Shown here one piece after another: positions 1-13,200 of a stretch of DNA of 64,000 bases. How positions within the stretch are numbered: position 1 is the stretch's first letter; every line of letters starts with the position of its first letter. Position numbers and translations under genes: made by a program. The stretch spans positions 6,269,001-6,333,000 of the forward strand of contig NC_045148.1 of assembly GCF_008831285.2 (NCBI RefSeq), read 5' to 3'. The notes below the pieces were generated by a model. It had not been told where the DNA came from and did no database searches. It saw only the letters and a list, made by a program, of their open reading frames with translations. The DNA comes from Nymphaea colorata. Its lineage: Eukaryota; Streptophyta; Magnoliopsida; Nymphaeales; Nymphaeaceae.

Positions 1-20
1 ACAAGGCAAAACTACAGAGC

Positions 21-62
21 TAGAGAGAGAGAAAGAAAGAGAGAGAGAGAGAGAGAGAGAAG
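21..62. repeat. (GA)n microsatellite
   Basis: An almost pure GA/GAAA dinucleotide run lies at the window start. It is ordinary plant simple-sequence DNA with no coding signal. Confidence 0.9.
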
Positions 63-2157
63 GCATCTGCATACGAATTAATTTCACAGGGGCTCCCCGT
101 CCTTTCTGCGGCACTCCTAATTAATGAAATGAAGGCCAATCATTGTGAAGAAAGCAAAAGCCTCACGGCTTACGGAGAACACTGAAAAGAACATCATTTT
201 TTCCTGCACACAAGTCAACAGGGAATATGATTCCTCCTCAGAAATCTCTCAGATTCACTGCTTTTATCTGCACACCATATGGTATACATAATAATGAAGA
301 CGACATTAAAGGAAGGAGGAGGAGCGGCCCCATCTGCGGTAGTGGAAGGTGGGGGGTGGTGGACAAATGTGGAATCCACACCATAAAGAATGGCGGCATG
401 ATTGGAGAATCCATTATTCATTATTTTAGTTGAAAGAACAATCTGTACGTGTGCCACCATGCCCACATGCCCTTCTTCTGCTTCCATTAATAATAACGAT
501 GATAATAATAATATGGTTGATTTCTAGGACTATATAATATATATTTACTTTTGGATCGTGCTTTTTCTAATGTCCAAATGCAATGTTTTAGGTCACAAAA
601 TTCTTTTGGGCACTTTCATGACAGGACCATTGGTGTTGGATGTTATAAGATCTTTTTTTGTGTGTTCTGCATTTAATTTGGCGATTCAAGGGGATGATTC
701 TTGCAAGATCCGAGATTGGACTTGATCAATAGACAAGAATGTAGTGGATCCAAGTAGTGTCTGTCAGTTCCTGAGATTGGTTGAAACTATGTAGTTGATT
801 TCATGTTTGGATTTAGATTCAACGACAGAGAGAACAAAGAGAGAAAATAAAAAGTGCTGTTCTTTTTCGAGTTACACTGCGTTGCACCTGTTTCAATACT
901 TACTCAGCAGCTTGATTGCCCATCAAGTGACGCCTTTTTCCCAATTTAACAGTCAACTTTGGATGCATCTTTCTCAGTTTAATGAGATCTACCAGAGATC
1001 TGTCATTCTTGGATTAGCTAAATCAAATATTCTTCTGATATTCTTTTCAAGCTACAGCTGACGATGAACCAATCCTGATCTTCCGAATATGGTCATCTGG
1101 GAATTCCAACTAAACCGGTCCTTTATCAGATTGGCAAACACTTGTTCTGAACCTTTTGCTTGTGGTTTTCCATTCATCCTCACTATATTTCACCCTCTTT
1201 AAGACTACTACTCAAATCGAACATGATCTAATCTCTGCCAGGGATTACATCTGAACAAGAAACTCATCGATCTGATAGAACAACTGGCAGGCCTCGACGA
1301 ATCTCTGCAAGTATATGTAGACTCGTAAGTTTTGCATCTTAATTACTGTCATTTCTACTTTTGTTTCTGTTTATGAGGGTAATCCTAGCTACCAGTTAAG
1401 ATTGATTGTTCCCAATGGATGGAGTAGGCTCACCACCAGGTTGTGGTATCCTTTCTCAAGATTATCTTTAATTTTGTATGGAGAGTGTACAGGGCCCGCC
1501 AATATGACAGTGATGGCAGTATTGGATATGATAGTTGAAGAATAGAACCACTTAAGAAGGCCAAGTTAGTTATTGATAAACCCATATTCTGTGGTTTAAA
1601 ATATTGCAGGCCACCTGTTTTGAGTAAGATATTGTGTTTTTCAACTCTTAACAAGTGGATTAAGAACCATTTTTAGTGGATTCGATGATGAAGGACGAGG
1701 CAGTGGAAAGTTAAACTGAGCTAAAGAATACTGTGGGGCTTAAATATTTGCAGCACTATGTATATCTTATCATTACTTCACTTTCCAATTCGCACTACTT
1801 GAGGGTTTTGATTCAGTGCCAATTTAAATATAAAAGGAGGTCAGCAGCAAGCGCTTTAATTTGAGAAAAAGGTTTTTTTTTTGGCGTAAGTTTAATTAAA
1901 AAAAGGGAAAGATCCTCCTTTTTCCTTTGGGGCATAAGAAAATAGCAGGGATTCACTTGTTTCACAAGGACGTAGGGAGAATACCATTGTCGAGTAATCT
2001 TCCCTTAGGAAGAGAACATAAGAAGAAGCCATTGTAGCACGTCAACCCCTTTTTTTCCTTCTTTACAGGCAAAAGGAAGAATGATGCCAACAAGAGCTTT
2101 TTGCACGGCATGAATTAAAACCTTTTTAGTTTTCCGGTGAGCAAAAGGAAATCCCAC
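63..2157. other. Intergenic DNA, no convincing gene
   Basis: AT-rich DNA with short ORFs only, none of which resembles a known protein. The one coding-like part is the exon-like piece at 1241-1327, listed separately. A poly-T run lies near 1870. Confidence 0.5.
1241..1327 (+). pseudogene. Isolated exon-like segment, unrecognised
   Basis: After a pyrimidine-rich stretch ending in TCTGCCAG, an open frame of 28 codons begins GLHLNKKLIDLIEQLAGLDE and runs to a TCGTAAGT donor-like site. Its leucine-rich, charged composition and third-base pattern look coding. A second short coding-like piece (around 1070-1115, reading DDEPILIFRIWSSG) lies just upstream in a similar setting. I do not recognise the protein, and no start, stop or further exon could be joined. 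It may be a gene fragment or chance. Confidence 0.2.
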
Positions 2158-2165
2158 GTCGAAAC

Positions 2166-2357
2166 CAGGGGCGGAGCTAAGGTAGGGCCCACTTGGGCCT
2201 CGGCCCCACCTCAATTTTTTCTTTTTAAAATTTACATATAAATTTTCAATAATTTCACTTGTTTTATATAAAAATCTTGAAAAATGATATTTTGGCCATT
2301 AAAACTTAAAAACTTTAATTCAACCTGTCTCGTGAAAAATTTCTGACTCCACCCCTT
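2166..2357. mobile_element. hAT-type MITE (copy 1)
   Basis: A 192-bp AT-rich element begins CAGGGGCGGAGC and ends GACTCCACCCCTT, so the ends are imperfect inverted repeats. It is flanked by a perfect 8-bp target duplication, GTCGAAAC, at 2158-2165 and 2358-2365. The 8-bp duplication and the CAGGGGCGGAGC-type end are typical of hAT superfamily miniature elements. It has no coding capacity and must have been moved by a transposase made elsewhere. Related copies are at 19371 and 42498. Confidence 0.85.
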
Positions 2358-2365
2358 GTCGAAAC

Positions 2366-4377
2366 CCTAATCCTCTCAAAACATACCTATCCCTCAAAAA
2401 AAAAAAAAAATTCCCCTTAAAGTCGAGGGCTGCTTTCTATGTCTCAAAATGATGCCCCCCCACTATCCTTCAACCTTCATATCCATGTTTTCAACTTGCA
2501 TTTCGATGTCACCCTTTTCCAGCACAAAAAATTCACATCACAAGAGTTCAAAATGAGAACCTAGTGCCTACCAACCCCTGGTTTGAATGTTGTGCCAACC
2601 CTTTTGGGGATTAAAACCTATTCAATTACAGAAAGTCAAGATCCACGGGAGTTCAAAACAATAACTGACCACCTACTGGCTTTTGGCCCAACCGTTGTGC
2701 CAACCTTCTCGAGGAGTAAAATCTTTTTAGTTACACAAAGTCAAGATCTCAATAGTTAAAACACATGCATTTCTGTGGGCATAATCTGGTCAGATCTGCC
2801 TAATTCGAGATTGCTTATGCATCGAAAAGAAAGGCAAGAAAAATCTAAAATTTCTGTTTCCATTCTTTAAGAGGTCAATGCACTAGAAAAGATCAGCCAC
2901 CTAGAAAGACTCAGAGAGGCTCACACGCATTTGTGTCGAAAGTAGGCAAATGCATAGATCACGGGGATGGCGCTTGAAGGTTTACTACCATAAGAGAAGC
3001 CATCCGCGCAAGGGTAGTTCAAGCTGTAATCCACCATGACAACTTTGCTCGCATCAAAGAAAGTAAAAAGAACAGAAAATCTCCAAAAGAATTCTCATGT
3101 CAAGATGATTATTGACAAAAGTTGGGTCTGCTATAAGATTTAAAGAGAATGGTAGGGTATCTTATAGAGAATAGTAGGGTCACTGCCCTTGAGTCTCCGC
3201 CTTGAGCTTTTTTGCTATTTTTCTTTTTGTTTTCTTCATTGCTACATATATCGTGATATGCTTTAAAATATCATGATATTAAAAAAAGAGAAAAACTAAA
3301 ATAAATTTATTGCGATTTTCCCCTTTTTCTGATCATGGATTCATATTTAAACTTAAATGAAATTATTTGTTGTCCTCATCGTTAAAAACTTAAAACATTA
3401 GTTTTATCATTTTCTTTTGTTTTTTAATGTTTTCTTGTTAGTTTCTCATTTATTTTGTTTTTACCTAATGTTTAATTTTTTCATTTTCCCAATATTTCTG
3501 AGAAATGTTCCCAAAAAAATATCTTTACCAAAAAATGTGCGAGAAAAACCTTACCAGAGAACGATATCTGTGACAATGGTTCCTTGTAATTCCAGTCATC
3601 AGAGAAAATTCAGTTGCATCTTCAAAAAGTCCTGTAAATTCCAAGGAAGTAAGCAACCTACACATGAATACCATCTGGACGATGCATTATGCTCAGAGTT
3701 GGAAAAAGACAAAAGTGCTAAAAAAGAAACAAAAGTGAAAAAAAGTTGATGGAAGAACACTCAACAGATTATAAAGTCACACGGATCTTTGCAAAGATAA
3801 CTCATAAAAACTTGCGAACGGTTCCATAAGTAAAGCCAGAATAGTAGCAGAACTCGCAACTACATGACAAACCATCTTCAATGCCAATATTTTGAAGATT
3901 AAAAAGTTGATAGAAGAATCGCTCGAAAGAAGATAAAGGCAAATGAATGTTGAAAAATGACTCGTAAAGTTTTACAAGCTTGATAAGTGGGCCGACACGG
4001 TACCTATGCTCAGTAAATATATAATGGACATACCTCACCCTCTATCAAAGTTCACCAAGGCGTTATGACAAAACTATGTGCTGACAATGACAATGTAATG
4101 AACGTTGAGCAAACAGTATAATACAATTTCGACCGAGTAGTGGGTAGTGCCTAAATAAGGTGCTGTCTTCTGGTCCCTTGGGTGATGCATCACCGTCTTT
4201 GAATGTTAGGTAAGGATGACTCAATTGTTCAAGTGATTTCATCCCCTTCAATCAAACTCCCGAAGTATATTTGTCTGTAGCTACTGCTGCTTCCATGACA
4301 GCTATAGTTTCATTTTGATTGTTTAATGATGATGATGACATTGATGATAATATCAGTAGTAACAACAACATTAAGAA
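2366..4377. other. Intergenic DNA, no gene seen
   Basis: AT-rich DNA with an A-tract near 2395-2410 and only short, low-complexity ORFs, of which the longest (3417-3749, plus) is rich in Phe, Lys and Ser and resembles nothing I know. The only structure is the imperfect tandem repeat at 2544-2756. Confidence 0.5.
2544..2756. repeat. Imperfect tandem repeat, about 105-bp unit
   Basis: Two diverged copies lie head to tail. Each begins GAGTTCAAAA, has GTTGTGCCAACC in the middle and ends AAAGTCAAGATC. The first runs from about 2544 and the second from about 2649. It is probably an old local duplication. Confidence 0.55.
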
Positions 4378-5529
4378 CTATGTCCCATGGGTACGAGTGT
4401 CGGTGTGGGTACGGGTACGGATCATTTTTAAAAAAGTTGGGTACGGGGGTACGGCCGTACACACACATATATATGTCAAAAAATTTGAAATAGAATAACA
4501 TATTCGCACATATATATATTAAAAATTACAAACAGAATAACATATTGTCATATTCATAAATCATTCCAAATAGACTTGCAGAGATGAAAAATCTATAACT
4601 CCAAACACTCTATAAAGTACAAAGACGACGCCATTAGACGCTAGCAAAACGCCTATCATCGTGTCAGTTTGTCATCGATGCCGAAAATTGGTGTGAAGGC
4701 AGTTCATGGGGCATATGCACGTGCCTCTGGCAAGCGGGAGACACAAGCAGATCAGACGGGCCATCTTTGCTTGCCAACTACTTGTAGTTGTTCATATTAC
4801 TAAACTTACAAAAATCCCTATTTCAGACAGTTTTACATAGAAAATGAAAGCAAAAGGAATAAGATAACTCTTGATTCAATTTTGATCATGATACATCATA
4901 AGATAAAAAGGGATGGCATTGTGGTAGACCGGTGAGGATAAACTAAAACTTCTAAAAATCAAATCCCCATACTTCAGTCTGAGGGTTTCGAGCAGTAGGA
5001 GGGCTTCCGATGAGTGTGCAGGGGTGGTCGCAGTCACCGTCCGCGGTCGTCACCGGCAGTGAAGGCAAGGGTGGAGCCGATGAAAATGAAAAGAAAAATG
5101 AAAAAAGTAAAAAAAAAATACCGTGACAGTCGCCAGTCGCCGTTGCCGTCGCCGATCGCAGTCGTCGCTTCTGTCGCCAGTCGCCGCTGCATACTCGCTG
5201 GAAGTCGTCGCCAGTCGCCGCTGCCGTCGCTCGGTGAGAGGTAAGAACAGAGGAACGAATGTTTTAAGGGTTTCGTTTCGTTTTTGTAACGTTAAAATGG
5301 TTTTAAAAGTTAAAATCAAATAATCTTTAAAAATAAAACAGACAGATTTGAACTCCGTCAAAGTTGACCATATCGAAAAATAGACGGATACGGCCTTCGG
5401 TACGTTGATCGTACTCGGTACGGTCAACGCCGCACCATCCCGTACCCAAGCCCGTACCCGTACCCATACTGGTGTCGTACTGGTACCGGATGGGTACTCC
5501 ACCCTCATAGCCGTACCCGTGTATCATAC
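4378..5529. mobile_element. hAT-like element of the CTATGTC-end family
   Basis: An element of about 1.15 kb starts CTATGTCCCATGGGTACGAG and ends CCGTACCCGTGTATCATAC; the ends are inverted repeats rich in GTACGGGTACGG motifs. The flanks ATTAAGAA (4370-4377) and ATGAAGAA (5530-5537) match at 7 of 8 bases, which fits an aged 8-bp hAT target duplication. The interior holds a GC-rich block (about 4980-5240) with a CGCCAGTCGCCG minisatellite but no intact transposase. Termini of this family recur at 9207-9855, 5940-6053 and 16247-16374. Confidence 0.65.
5122..5236. repeat. GTCGCCAGTCGCCG-type minisatellite
   Basis: A GC-rich block repeats GTCGCCAGTCGCCGCTGCCG with variations inside the hAT-like element. 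It gives Arg/Ser-rich ORFs on both strands, which are artefacts of the repeat. Confidence 0.6.
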
Positions 5530-5574
5530 ATGAAGAACAATAATAATGATTGCTTTGATCATGATGAAAGGGAA

Positions 5575-6085
5575 GGAATAAGCTTGGAAGTGGACAGGGA
5601 TAACATGTAGAAGATCCTGATAATATTGTAATGGAATTAAATGAGCAAAGAGCGAAAAACAATATATAAGAGAATGGGAAGTGGATATGAACAATATGTA
5701 GCCAATCCAGCTAATATTCTAATGGTATTAGATGAGTGAGTGACCATTGCACGCGGACATGCCTGCAAGGGAGCCAACCCGTTTCTGCATGGCTGGACAC
5801 AGTGGCATGCGAGACATGGGAAACTCATCTTTTTCATTTTTTTTGGCGTGTTTGGTATTTTTTGTTTAGTAACTCATATTTCATGAACATAAATAATGAA
5901 TATATATGTTTGTTTAAAATCTTATCATACATACATAAATATTTGTGTATCTCTCCGTGTGTGCGCATTTGTGGCTTTGTTCCACACCCAAGCCTTTTGA
6001 AAATGCTCTGTGCCAGTGTGTCTGCACCAGTACACCTACTGACATGACATAGATGAGCAACGGCGAAAAACAATATATACCAAAA
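5575..6085. repeat. Tandem repeat interrupted by an insertion
   Basis: Two units of roughly 85-95 bp share GGAAGTGGA, an AATATGTAG/ACATGTAG motif, TAATATT, and a final ATGAGCAA followed by GCGAAAAACAATATATA. The second unit is cut after TAGATGAG by the element at 5737-6049 and resumes at 6058 as CAACGGCGAAAAAC. The interrupted array shows the sequence of the pre-insertion target. Confidence 0.6.
5737..6049. mobile_element. Inserted element with 8-bp target duplication
   Basis: A 313-bp insertion lies between two perfect copies of TAGATGAG (5729-5736 and 6050-6057). Its right end (GACATGACATAG) and the motif CCACACCCAAGCCTTTTGAAAATG resemble the right end of the CTATGTC-family copies near 4378 and 16374. 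The left end is not clearly an inverted repeat, so the copy may be truncated or degenerate. Confidence 0.55.
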
Positions 6086-6919
6086 GCATCTCCAAATAAG
6101 GATACGTTCAGTTATGCACAACATTGTTCTAGAGAGTAGAGAATGAAACACAGTTCCTAATATAAGGAGCAGATATTATAGAAGTACATGACCCAAATCT
6201 ATATGTACTGCTAACCAACAAAACAGTTTCTCTTTGCTAAAGAATGTAGAGAAAGGTTTCATGAGAGTAACTAGAAAATACGAGAGAGGGTAGTCTAGCT
6301 AAATGTTCAAGTAGAATTTGAGTTAATGGCACCTAGAGCAATATTTTAGAACCATATTTTTTTAAAAACGCAAAGGACCAGACAAGATTAGTTTCACCTA
6401 CAAAGCCATGCACTTTATGAAATGACAAACATGACCAACTCTTCTACTGCAATTTAAAGGAGAGAACATGCAGGAAACTATAACAATCCTACCCAACACA
6501 TGCAGTGCATCAACCTCTATAATCCCCTCCAGTAGCTTGATCTGTTGACAGGGTAAACATAATGCTTGGCATTGCAGCGGCCAACAGAAAAACTCATCAC
6601 AAAAATGCAAACAATTTTCCAAATTTCAGACAACCCATAACGTGCAATAACAATCATTTACATCATAGAAATTTCAATGATGAAGATCTGTGAAAAGGCA
6701 AAAACGTTTGCCCAGCGGTTGTGACTATAATAATGACTGTCATAACATAGTGGAAACTTTACAATGCACATTAATTTGGATGCAGAGATAAAACAAAAGG
6801 CAGATTCGGCCTTTAATTCTCCAGTAACATGGCAATAGTAACCTACTCGATCTCCCTTTACCTGACAGTTTCCTATTTATTTCATACATTGGCATGATAT
6901 TATTTGAAGCCAATAATCA
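6086..6919. other. 3' flank of the dehydrogenase gene
   Basis: No gene seen. This is downstream of the minus-strand dehydrogenase stop codon at 6920, so its right part should hold the 3' UTR. An AATAAA on the minus strand at 6876-6881 lies about 40 nt past the stop and is a possible but rather close polyadenylation signal. Confidence 0.4.
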
Positions 6920-7280
6920 TCACAGATGAGAGTTTGACTTAGGTGTGCCACTGTAGGAATAAACACCAATCCCTCGCTTTCTTCCAAGGCGTCCAGCATC
7001 AACATACTGTACAAGGAGCGGACAAGGGCAGTACTTACTATCACCAAGACCGTCATGAAGAACTTTCAATATGGATAAACAGATATCCAACCCAATGAAA
7101 TCAGCAAGTTCTAAAGGTCCCATCGGATGGTTAGTCCCTAGCTTCATTCCAGTATCAATATCCTCTTTTGTAGCAACCCCAGTATAGAGTGCATAGAATG
7201 CTTCATTGATCATGGGCATGAGAATTCGATTTACGATAAATCCAGGATAATCCTGAGAACATATAACCGTTTTCCCAAGC
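6920..7280 (-). CDS. Dehydrogenase exon 4 (residues 175-294 and stop)
   Basis: The acceptor TTTTCAG restores the frame as Arg175, then [20 protein letters not shown]. The whole C-terminal helical domain is in this single exon, ending PKSNSHL and TGA at 6920-6922. Confidence 0.92.
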
Positions 7281-10200
7281 CTGAAAATAAACGTTTGGCT
7301 CATTTAGAATGCTATATACATAGAGTGCCTAGGCTAAATCTGTTAAACAAAGATCAAGAAAAATCTCACCTATGTGCCAAACCCTTGATTGTCACAAAGG
7401 CATCTTCAGACGTCTGTGCACCTCTAACAATCTCCAAAAGTTTCATGACAGGAGGTGGGTTCATGAAATGCATACCAATGACCTGTATATTTTGAATTTT
7501 TGTTAAGTTCCTTGCTCTTTAATGGATAGCAAGCTGAAGTTCAGGTGCTGTTTGCTCTTCATCCATTTAAGACTGAAGATTAACTGCTTCTTACGTTCAT
7601 ATACAATAGGTCAATCTAATATTAGCAGCTTATAACTATACATACTTAAGTTCCAAATTGCCAACAATAGGTACGACACTCAATAATCTAATGTTTTTGG
7701 AAGGCAACATAAAGTTGCAAAGCACTCTTCGGTTCAACAGAGAAGAACAAAGAATCACATCCAAATGGTTCTGCCACCATATAAAGATTGAAAATGGATT
7801 CTTGAAAAATAAACTCACAGGAGGAGAGTGATTGCTGTCACTTCGAGGTGCAAAAGTAGATATATGAAATTATGTACAACAAACTAAAAGAATGGTTTGC
7901 ACAATCGTCCAACATAAGCTTAAGCTTAATACTAGAGAAAAGACAAAACATCCAATGTTCACTAACAAGTAAAAAAGAATAAACACGAAGCAAAAACATT
8001 CCAGAATGCACTAGCAAGTAAAAGTTCAGGAACATGAAGAAGAATTTATGGTATTGTTAGCCTGCTAATAAACATATGAACTCGAGACACTACACACTCA
8101 CACAGAAAGCCCAGCCTTCTCCAAACAGAAAATTCTCTATTACGATTAGGGTAAACTCCTTCCCCTGTTTAAAAACAGTATTGTGGGTGGGTTATTACAT
8201 TACTAAGTCCTCCACCCGACCCGACTCTGAGATAGACATCATGCTTACTACTATTAATGACCCTGGATCTCCTCACTTTGGATCTGATTCGAACTGTTTT
8301 GGGTCCAACTCTTAACAGGTATGTGTGTGTGTGTGTGTGTGTGCATGTGTATATAGCCTTCTCTTCCTTGTGTTTGCACCATGAATTATTCAAAAAAAAC
8401 ACTCGCATCAGGGGAAATTAGTTACGAGAATCTTAGACGTGAGGCCATCTTTGAATTATCAAAGGCATACTATTATGTCAGCCATGCCAACAAAGTGACA
8501 GCATACCTGACCTGGGCGGCTTGTTGCAGCTGCTAAACGAGTGATGGAAATGGAACTTGTGTTAGATGCCAATATAGCAGAACTTTTTGCAACCTTGTCC
8601 AGTTCGGAAAACACTTGCTTCTTAACATTTTCATTTTCCACAATTGCTTCAATTACCACATCTGTAGAGTGGAACTCTTGCAAACTTGTGCTACATCTCA
8701 ACCGCTGCAATGCGTCATCAGCTACTGACTATCAAGAACAGAGCAACCATGTGAGTTGGACTTAAAGAATACGTGATTTGTAATTTCCACATTTCTTAAT
8801 GCAATTATTGCAATCAAAACCTGAGACCGAAGGGAAACCATTTCATAATATATTTCTATGACCAACAATCTGTACCACCTGACTCAAAGCAAGAGCAGCA
8901 CAGCTTCCTAACAAGGACATCATAAATGAAAGAGAGGGAAACTTTGCAAATCAATTATGAAACAGAATTTAACAAGTGGATGTGGTGGCAAGAAAATGGT
9001 ATTGACCAACTAGGGAATTGAGATCAGGTCTTCATCTGTATGTGCCCAGCAACGTGGACCATGCATCTGGTCCTGCAGGGTTGCCAGTGTACTGATGACA
9101 TAGATAACAAGGTTCTTGTAGCTGGTGACATATGAAGATGAAACGGGCAACAACTTGATTACCACCCACTAAACAGGACAAGGCACAACAAAATGAGCCT
9201 CCTAAGCTATGTCACACAGACGCGCCTAAATAGGCCGCGTACCCGTGTCGACTCGCCGACACGGCGATTCCGACACGGGACACGGCTGGACACCGGTTGG
9301 ATCGGTTTTGGGTCATATCCGATCCAAACCCGTTAAACTGACCCGACTTTTTAACTTTACGTCGAAAACCCTCGTCCCTCGCCCTCGACTTCTCTCCACT
9401 TCAGTTCACCGGCGTGCTGCAGCAGAGGACTTCGGCGACAATGGCAGGCGATCCACGGCGACTTCCGGTGGTGTCCGGTGGCAGCCGGCGACAGAGAGGT
9501 AAGTGGTTTTTATTTTTCGATAGTAGAAGAAGAAGAAGAAGAAGAAGAAGAGAACGATTTGACCATTGATAATGACTTGAATGATGATAAACAATGTTTT
9601 GTGAATCACAATCTTTTGTTTTGTGATGGACAAGGTGTCAAGGACAATGTTTTGTTTTGTTATGGACAAGGACAATGTTTTGTTTTGTTTGAGAGTATAT
9701 TAGTGAACTATTTTTAATTTTTTTTATTAATTTTATCATTTTTTAGAATATTTAATGTAGCCGTGTCTGCGTATCCAACAAATTTGAAAATTGCCGCATC
9801 CGCACCCGTATCCCCGTATCCGCACCCGCATCGCATCCGCACCCGTGTGACATAGCTCCTAAGTAGGCAAACTAACTACAAGTTTTCCCTAATCATTGGG
9901 AAACACATCCAAAGAACTTGGCAATGTATCTCATAATTGAAAATGTAAGTAGATGGGACCCTATCAATGCAATTATATAGTCCGCTTCAACAAGGCTGAC
10001 TCCAGATTGTGCTATTACGATATGAGGCAGCATTTGAAGAGTAATCTGTTTTAATAGCCCAACTACAAAAATAATTTTAAGGGGCATTTGATGGCATGAA
10101 AAACACTTTGATTTCAAAAACCTGCTTCAGCATGATAACTAACTGGTTAAGGGGCAGATATCGATTTCAAAGTTCAACTAGTGCTTTCCTGTCTTTTGTT

Positions 10201-13200
10201 TACTTTTTTCTTTTTATACTAATCACTCAATAGTCCACAACAGCTCAATTCATCGTTAAGCATGTTGGCTTAAAGCATCTATTCAGTGAATGGTTTAGAG
10301 CTTAATAATTGGTATGCAACCTTTTCCTACATGGCCAAAGCAAGGGCCTTTCTTAGGATAGGTATGCAGAAGTTTTACATAATGCAAACAAAAGAGAGTG
10401 TCCTGATACCTGCACGCCAACAAGTCCAAAAAAATTGGTGGTTTTCCTCATTATAAAAGACAAAAAGTGGTTAGTTCTTTTCATGGAATCCAATGGACGC
10501 TAACAGCTTCATAGTACTTTTGATTACACATAACCCAAATCCCAATAAACCACTTGGACAAGTTCATACTTTCTCACCATAAACCTTGCCCGTAGGTTGT
10601 GGAGAGCTCTTGGTCCAGTAGAATAAAAGGATCATGCTTAGCTAAGCAAACAAGATTGATTAAGACAGCATAAACTTGTTCACCTAAGTTTATAGTTTAT
10701 ACATAAGCAGATTGCTCTTCTCCTTCACAAGGAGCATGCTACTAGGTAGGTACTTGTTAGAATCGGGTCTTAGCAGAGAAGGGTCCTTAATAGCAGTAAG
10801 CAGGTTTTATTTCTTGTTCTTGTTCTAGAGGGTCTGAGTCAGGTCAGGTGCAGAGCTATAGAGGTAATAAACCCAACCCAGAATACTTGTGCTTAAATAT
10901 GGGGGAGTTTACCCTCATTGCGAATGAAAAATCATTTTGTGTTATGTGAGAGCTGGGCTTTCATTAGAATTGAGTAACCCTCTGTTGGCGTGTTAGCTGG
11001 AGCTAACAATTGGTATCAGAGTGCAGAATGGGAGAGAAGGCCACGGCAGCAGGACTGATGCAGGCTGTCGAGACGCTCAGAGCTCGCACAGAAGAATCGC
11101 TCGACTCTGTCAACCACCGGCTGGAAACGGTGGAACACCAACACCAAGACATGGATGCCAGACTCCAAGCAAAATTGGGTGAGCAGTAAACGATCTCTGC
11201 ATTGATGAGGGAACTGCTACATCAAGGTATACCAATTAACTCCCACAGCATAGACCACACTGAGACTGTTTTTTAGCCAGGTGGGACACTGATTCCATCG
11301 TGAAGGAGAAGAAGCGATGGAGGCATGTCAGGCTGGAAGCCAGCTAAAATGGAGTTTTCTCAATTCTGCGGAGTTGACTTGCTAAGCTGGATATTTAAAG
11401 CCAACCAATTATTCAAGTGTTAGGGTATAGCAGATGAACACAAGGTAAGTCAAGCAGCGATGCATATGGAAGGACCAGCCATCTGCTGTTATCAATGGCT
11501 GTTAGCCCACACAATGCAAAACCCACTGGAGAGAACTGCTGGAGGCCATGAAGGCGAGATTCGGTCCTTCAACATATCTCGACTATAATGTCAAGTTGTC
11601 TAAGATCAAGCATAGGGTTCCGTAGTGGAGTATCAGGAAAATTTTGAAGAGGTTAACAACATGGTGTGTGGCTGGCCAGTGGAGGCTTAATTAGAGCTTT
11701 TGTACGAGAGTTGAAGGATGATATTTGTATAGAAGTATAGGCTGCAAAGCCTCGCACCCTATCTGACTGCTTCGATGTCGCTAGAATGATAGAAGAAAAG
11801 CATTGCAGGCTCCATCAGTTTGCAAATAGGGAAGCTTCGATAGAAACTTTCGTGGTCCACAGCCTTGATGCTCCTGCAGCACCAGTGGGTGGGGTAGCGG
11901 CTCAGCATGGAAATTCGACAAACAGACCTGTTGTCAGACACCTAACAGCTAAGCAAATCAAAGAAAAGCGATTGAGAGGCATTTGTTTTCACTGCGATCA
12001 GCCGGGGACACCAGGTCATACGTGCAAGAGATTTCACATTTATCTCATAGACGAGGAAGAGGAGACACCAGATGAGCAGCTGGAAAATGCTGAAGAGGCA
12101 AGGATGGAATCCATGGGAGACGGACCACCGGACATCTCCTTGCATGCCTTAGCAGGAGACGAGGCTCTGCAGTTGATGAGAGTCGAAGGGTAGCTGAGAG
12201 GACGACCCGTGAGTATGTTGGTGGACACAGGCTCCACTCATAATTTCATTTGTGAGAAATCTGCAAAGGCATTGGGTTGTCATGTAGAAAATCAGCAGCC
12301 ATTCAATGTTGTGGTGCGAGACGGCAGCACCTTAAAGTGCAGAGGAAAATGTACCAAGGAAGTGCTGGAAATCCAGGAACATCGATTTCCCATTGAGCTG
12401 TTCAGATTAGCCATGGCAGGAGCTGATCTAGTATTGGGCATACAGTGGCTGCCTAGCCTTGGGGAGGTCATTTGGGATTTCTTAGGCATGAAGATGCATT
12501 TCTACAGAACGAGTGAAGGGACGCAGACCTTGGTAGGAGCGACTCGGAAGGCCAGTGCAGAGCAATCAACGACTCAGATATTGAAGGGGTCTCATGTTGC
12601 TGCTAACCTGCAAATGGAAAAAAAAGGGGGTAGAAACAACACCATCAAGTGAGATCTGCCAAAGGAAGTTGATGGATCGACTAACAGAATTTAAGAGTGT
12701 GTTCGAAGAACCCATAGGGCTCCTTCCTTCCCATGATTGTGATCACCGCATAGAACTACAACCAGAAAGTGAGGCAGTCAGTCGACGCCCTTACGGATAC
12801 AGTCAGCACCAAAGGGAAATAGTAGAGAAGCTCGTTCAGGAAATGCTATCGGAGGGAATAATTCAACCAAGTTGAAGGCTTGAAGCCCTTTTGCTTCACC
12901 AGCATTGATTGTCAAGAAGAAGGATGGAGGATGGCGCTTTTGCGTTGATTACAGAGCCTTGAACGCTATAACAGTCAAGAATCGTTATCCCATACCTGTC
13001 ATCAAAGATTTAATAGACCAGCTACATGGGGCAGAATATTTTTCTAAGCTGGACCTGCATGCTGGTTACCACCAAATCAGGGTGGTGGCAGAAGATATCT
13101 CCAAGACTGCGTTTCACACCCATGACGAGCACTACGAATTTAAGGAAATGCCTTTTGGGTTGACAAATGGCCCAGACACATTTCAGTCATTAAGGAATGA

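Noticed and set aside
215-487. 90-codon minus ORF with opposing plus ORF
   Set aside because: No recognised motif, low complexity, and an overlapping ORF on the other strand.
5050-5508. 152-codon minus ORF
   Set aside because: Much of its length is the GC minisatellite and GTACGGGTACGG repeats of a hAT-like element.
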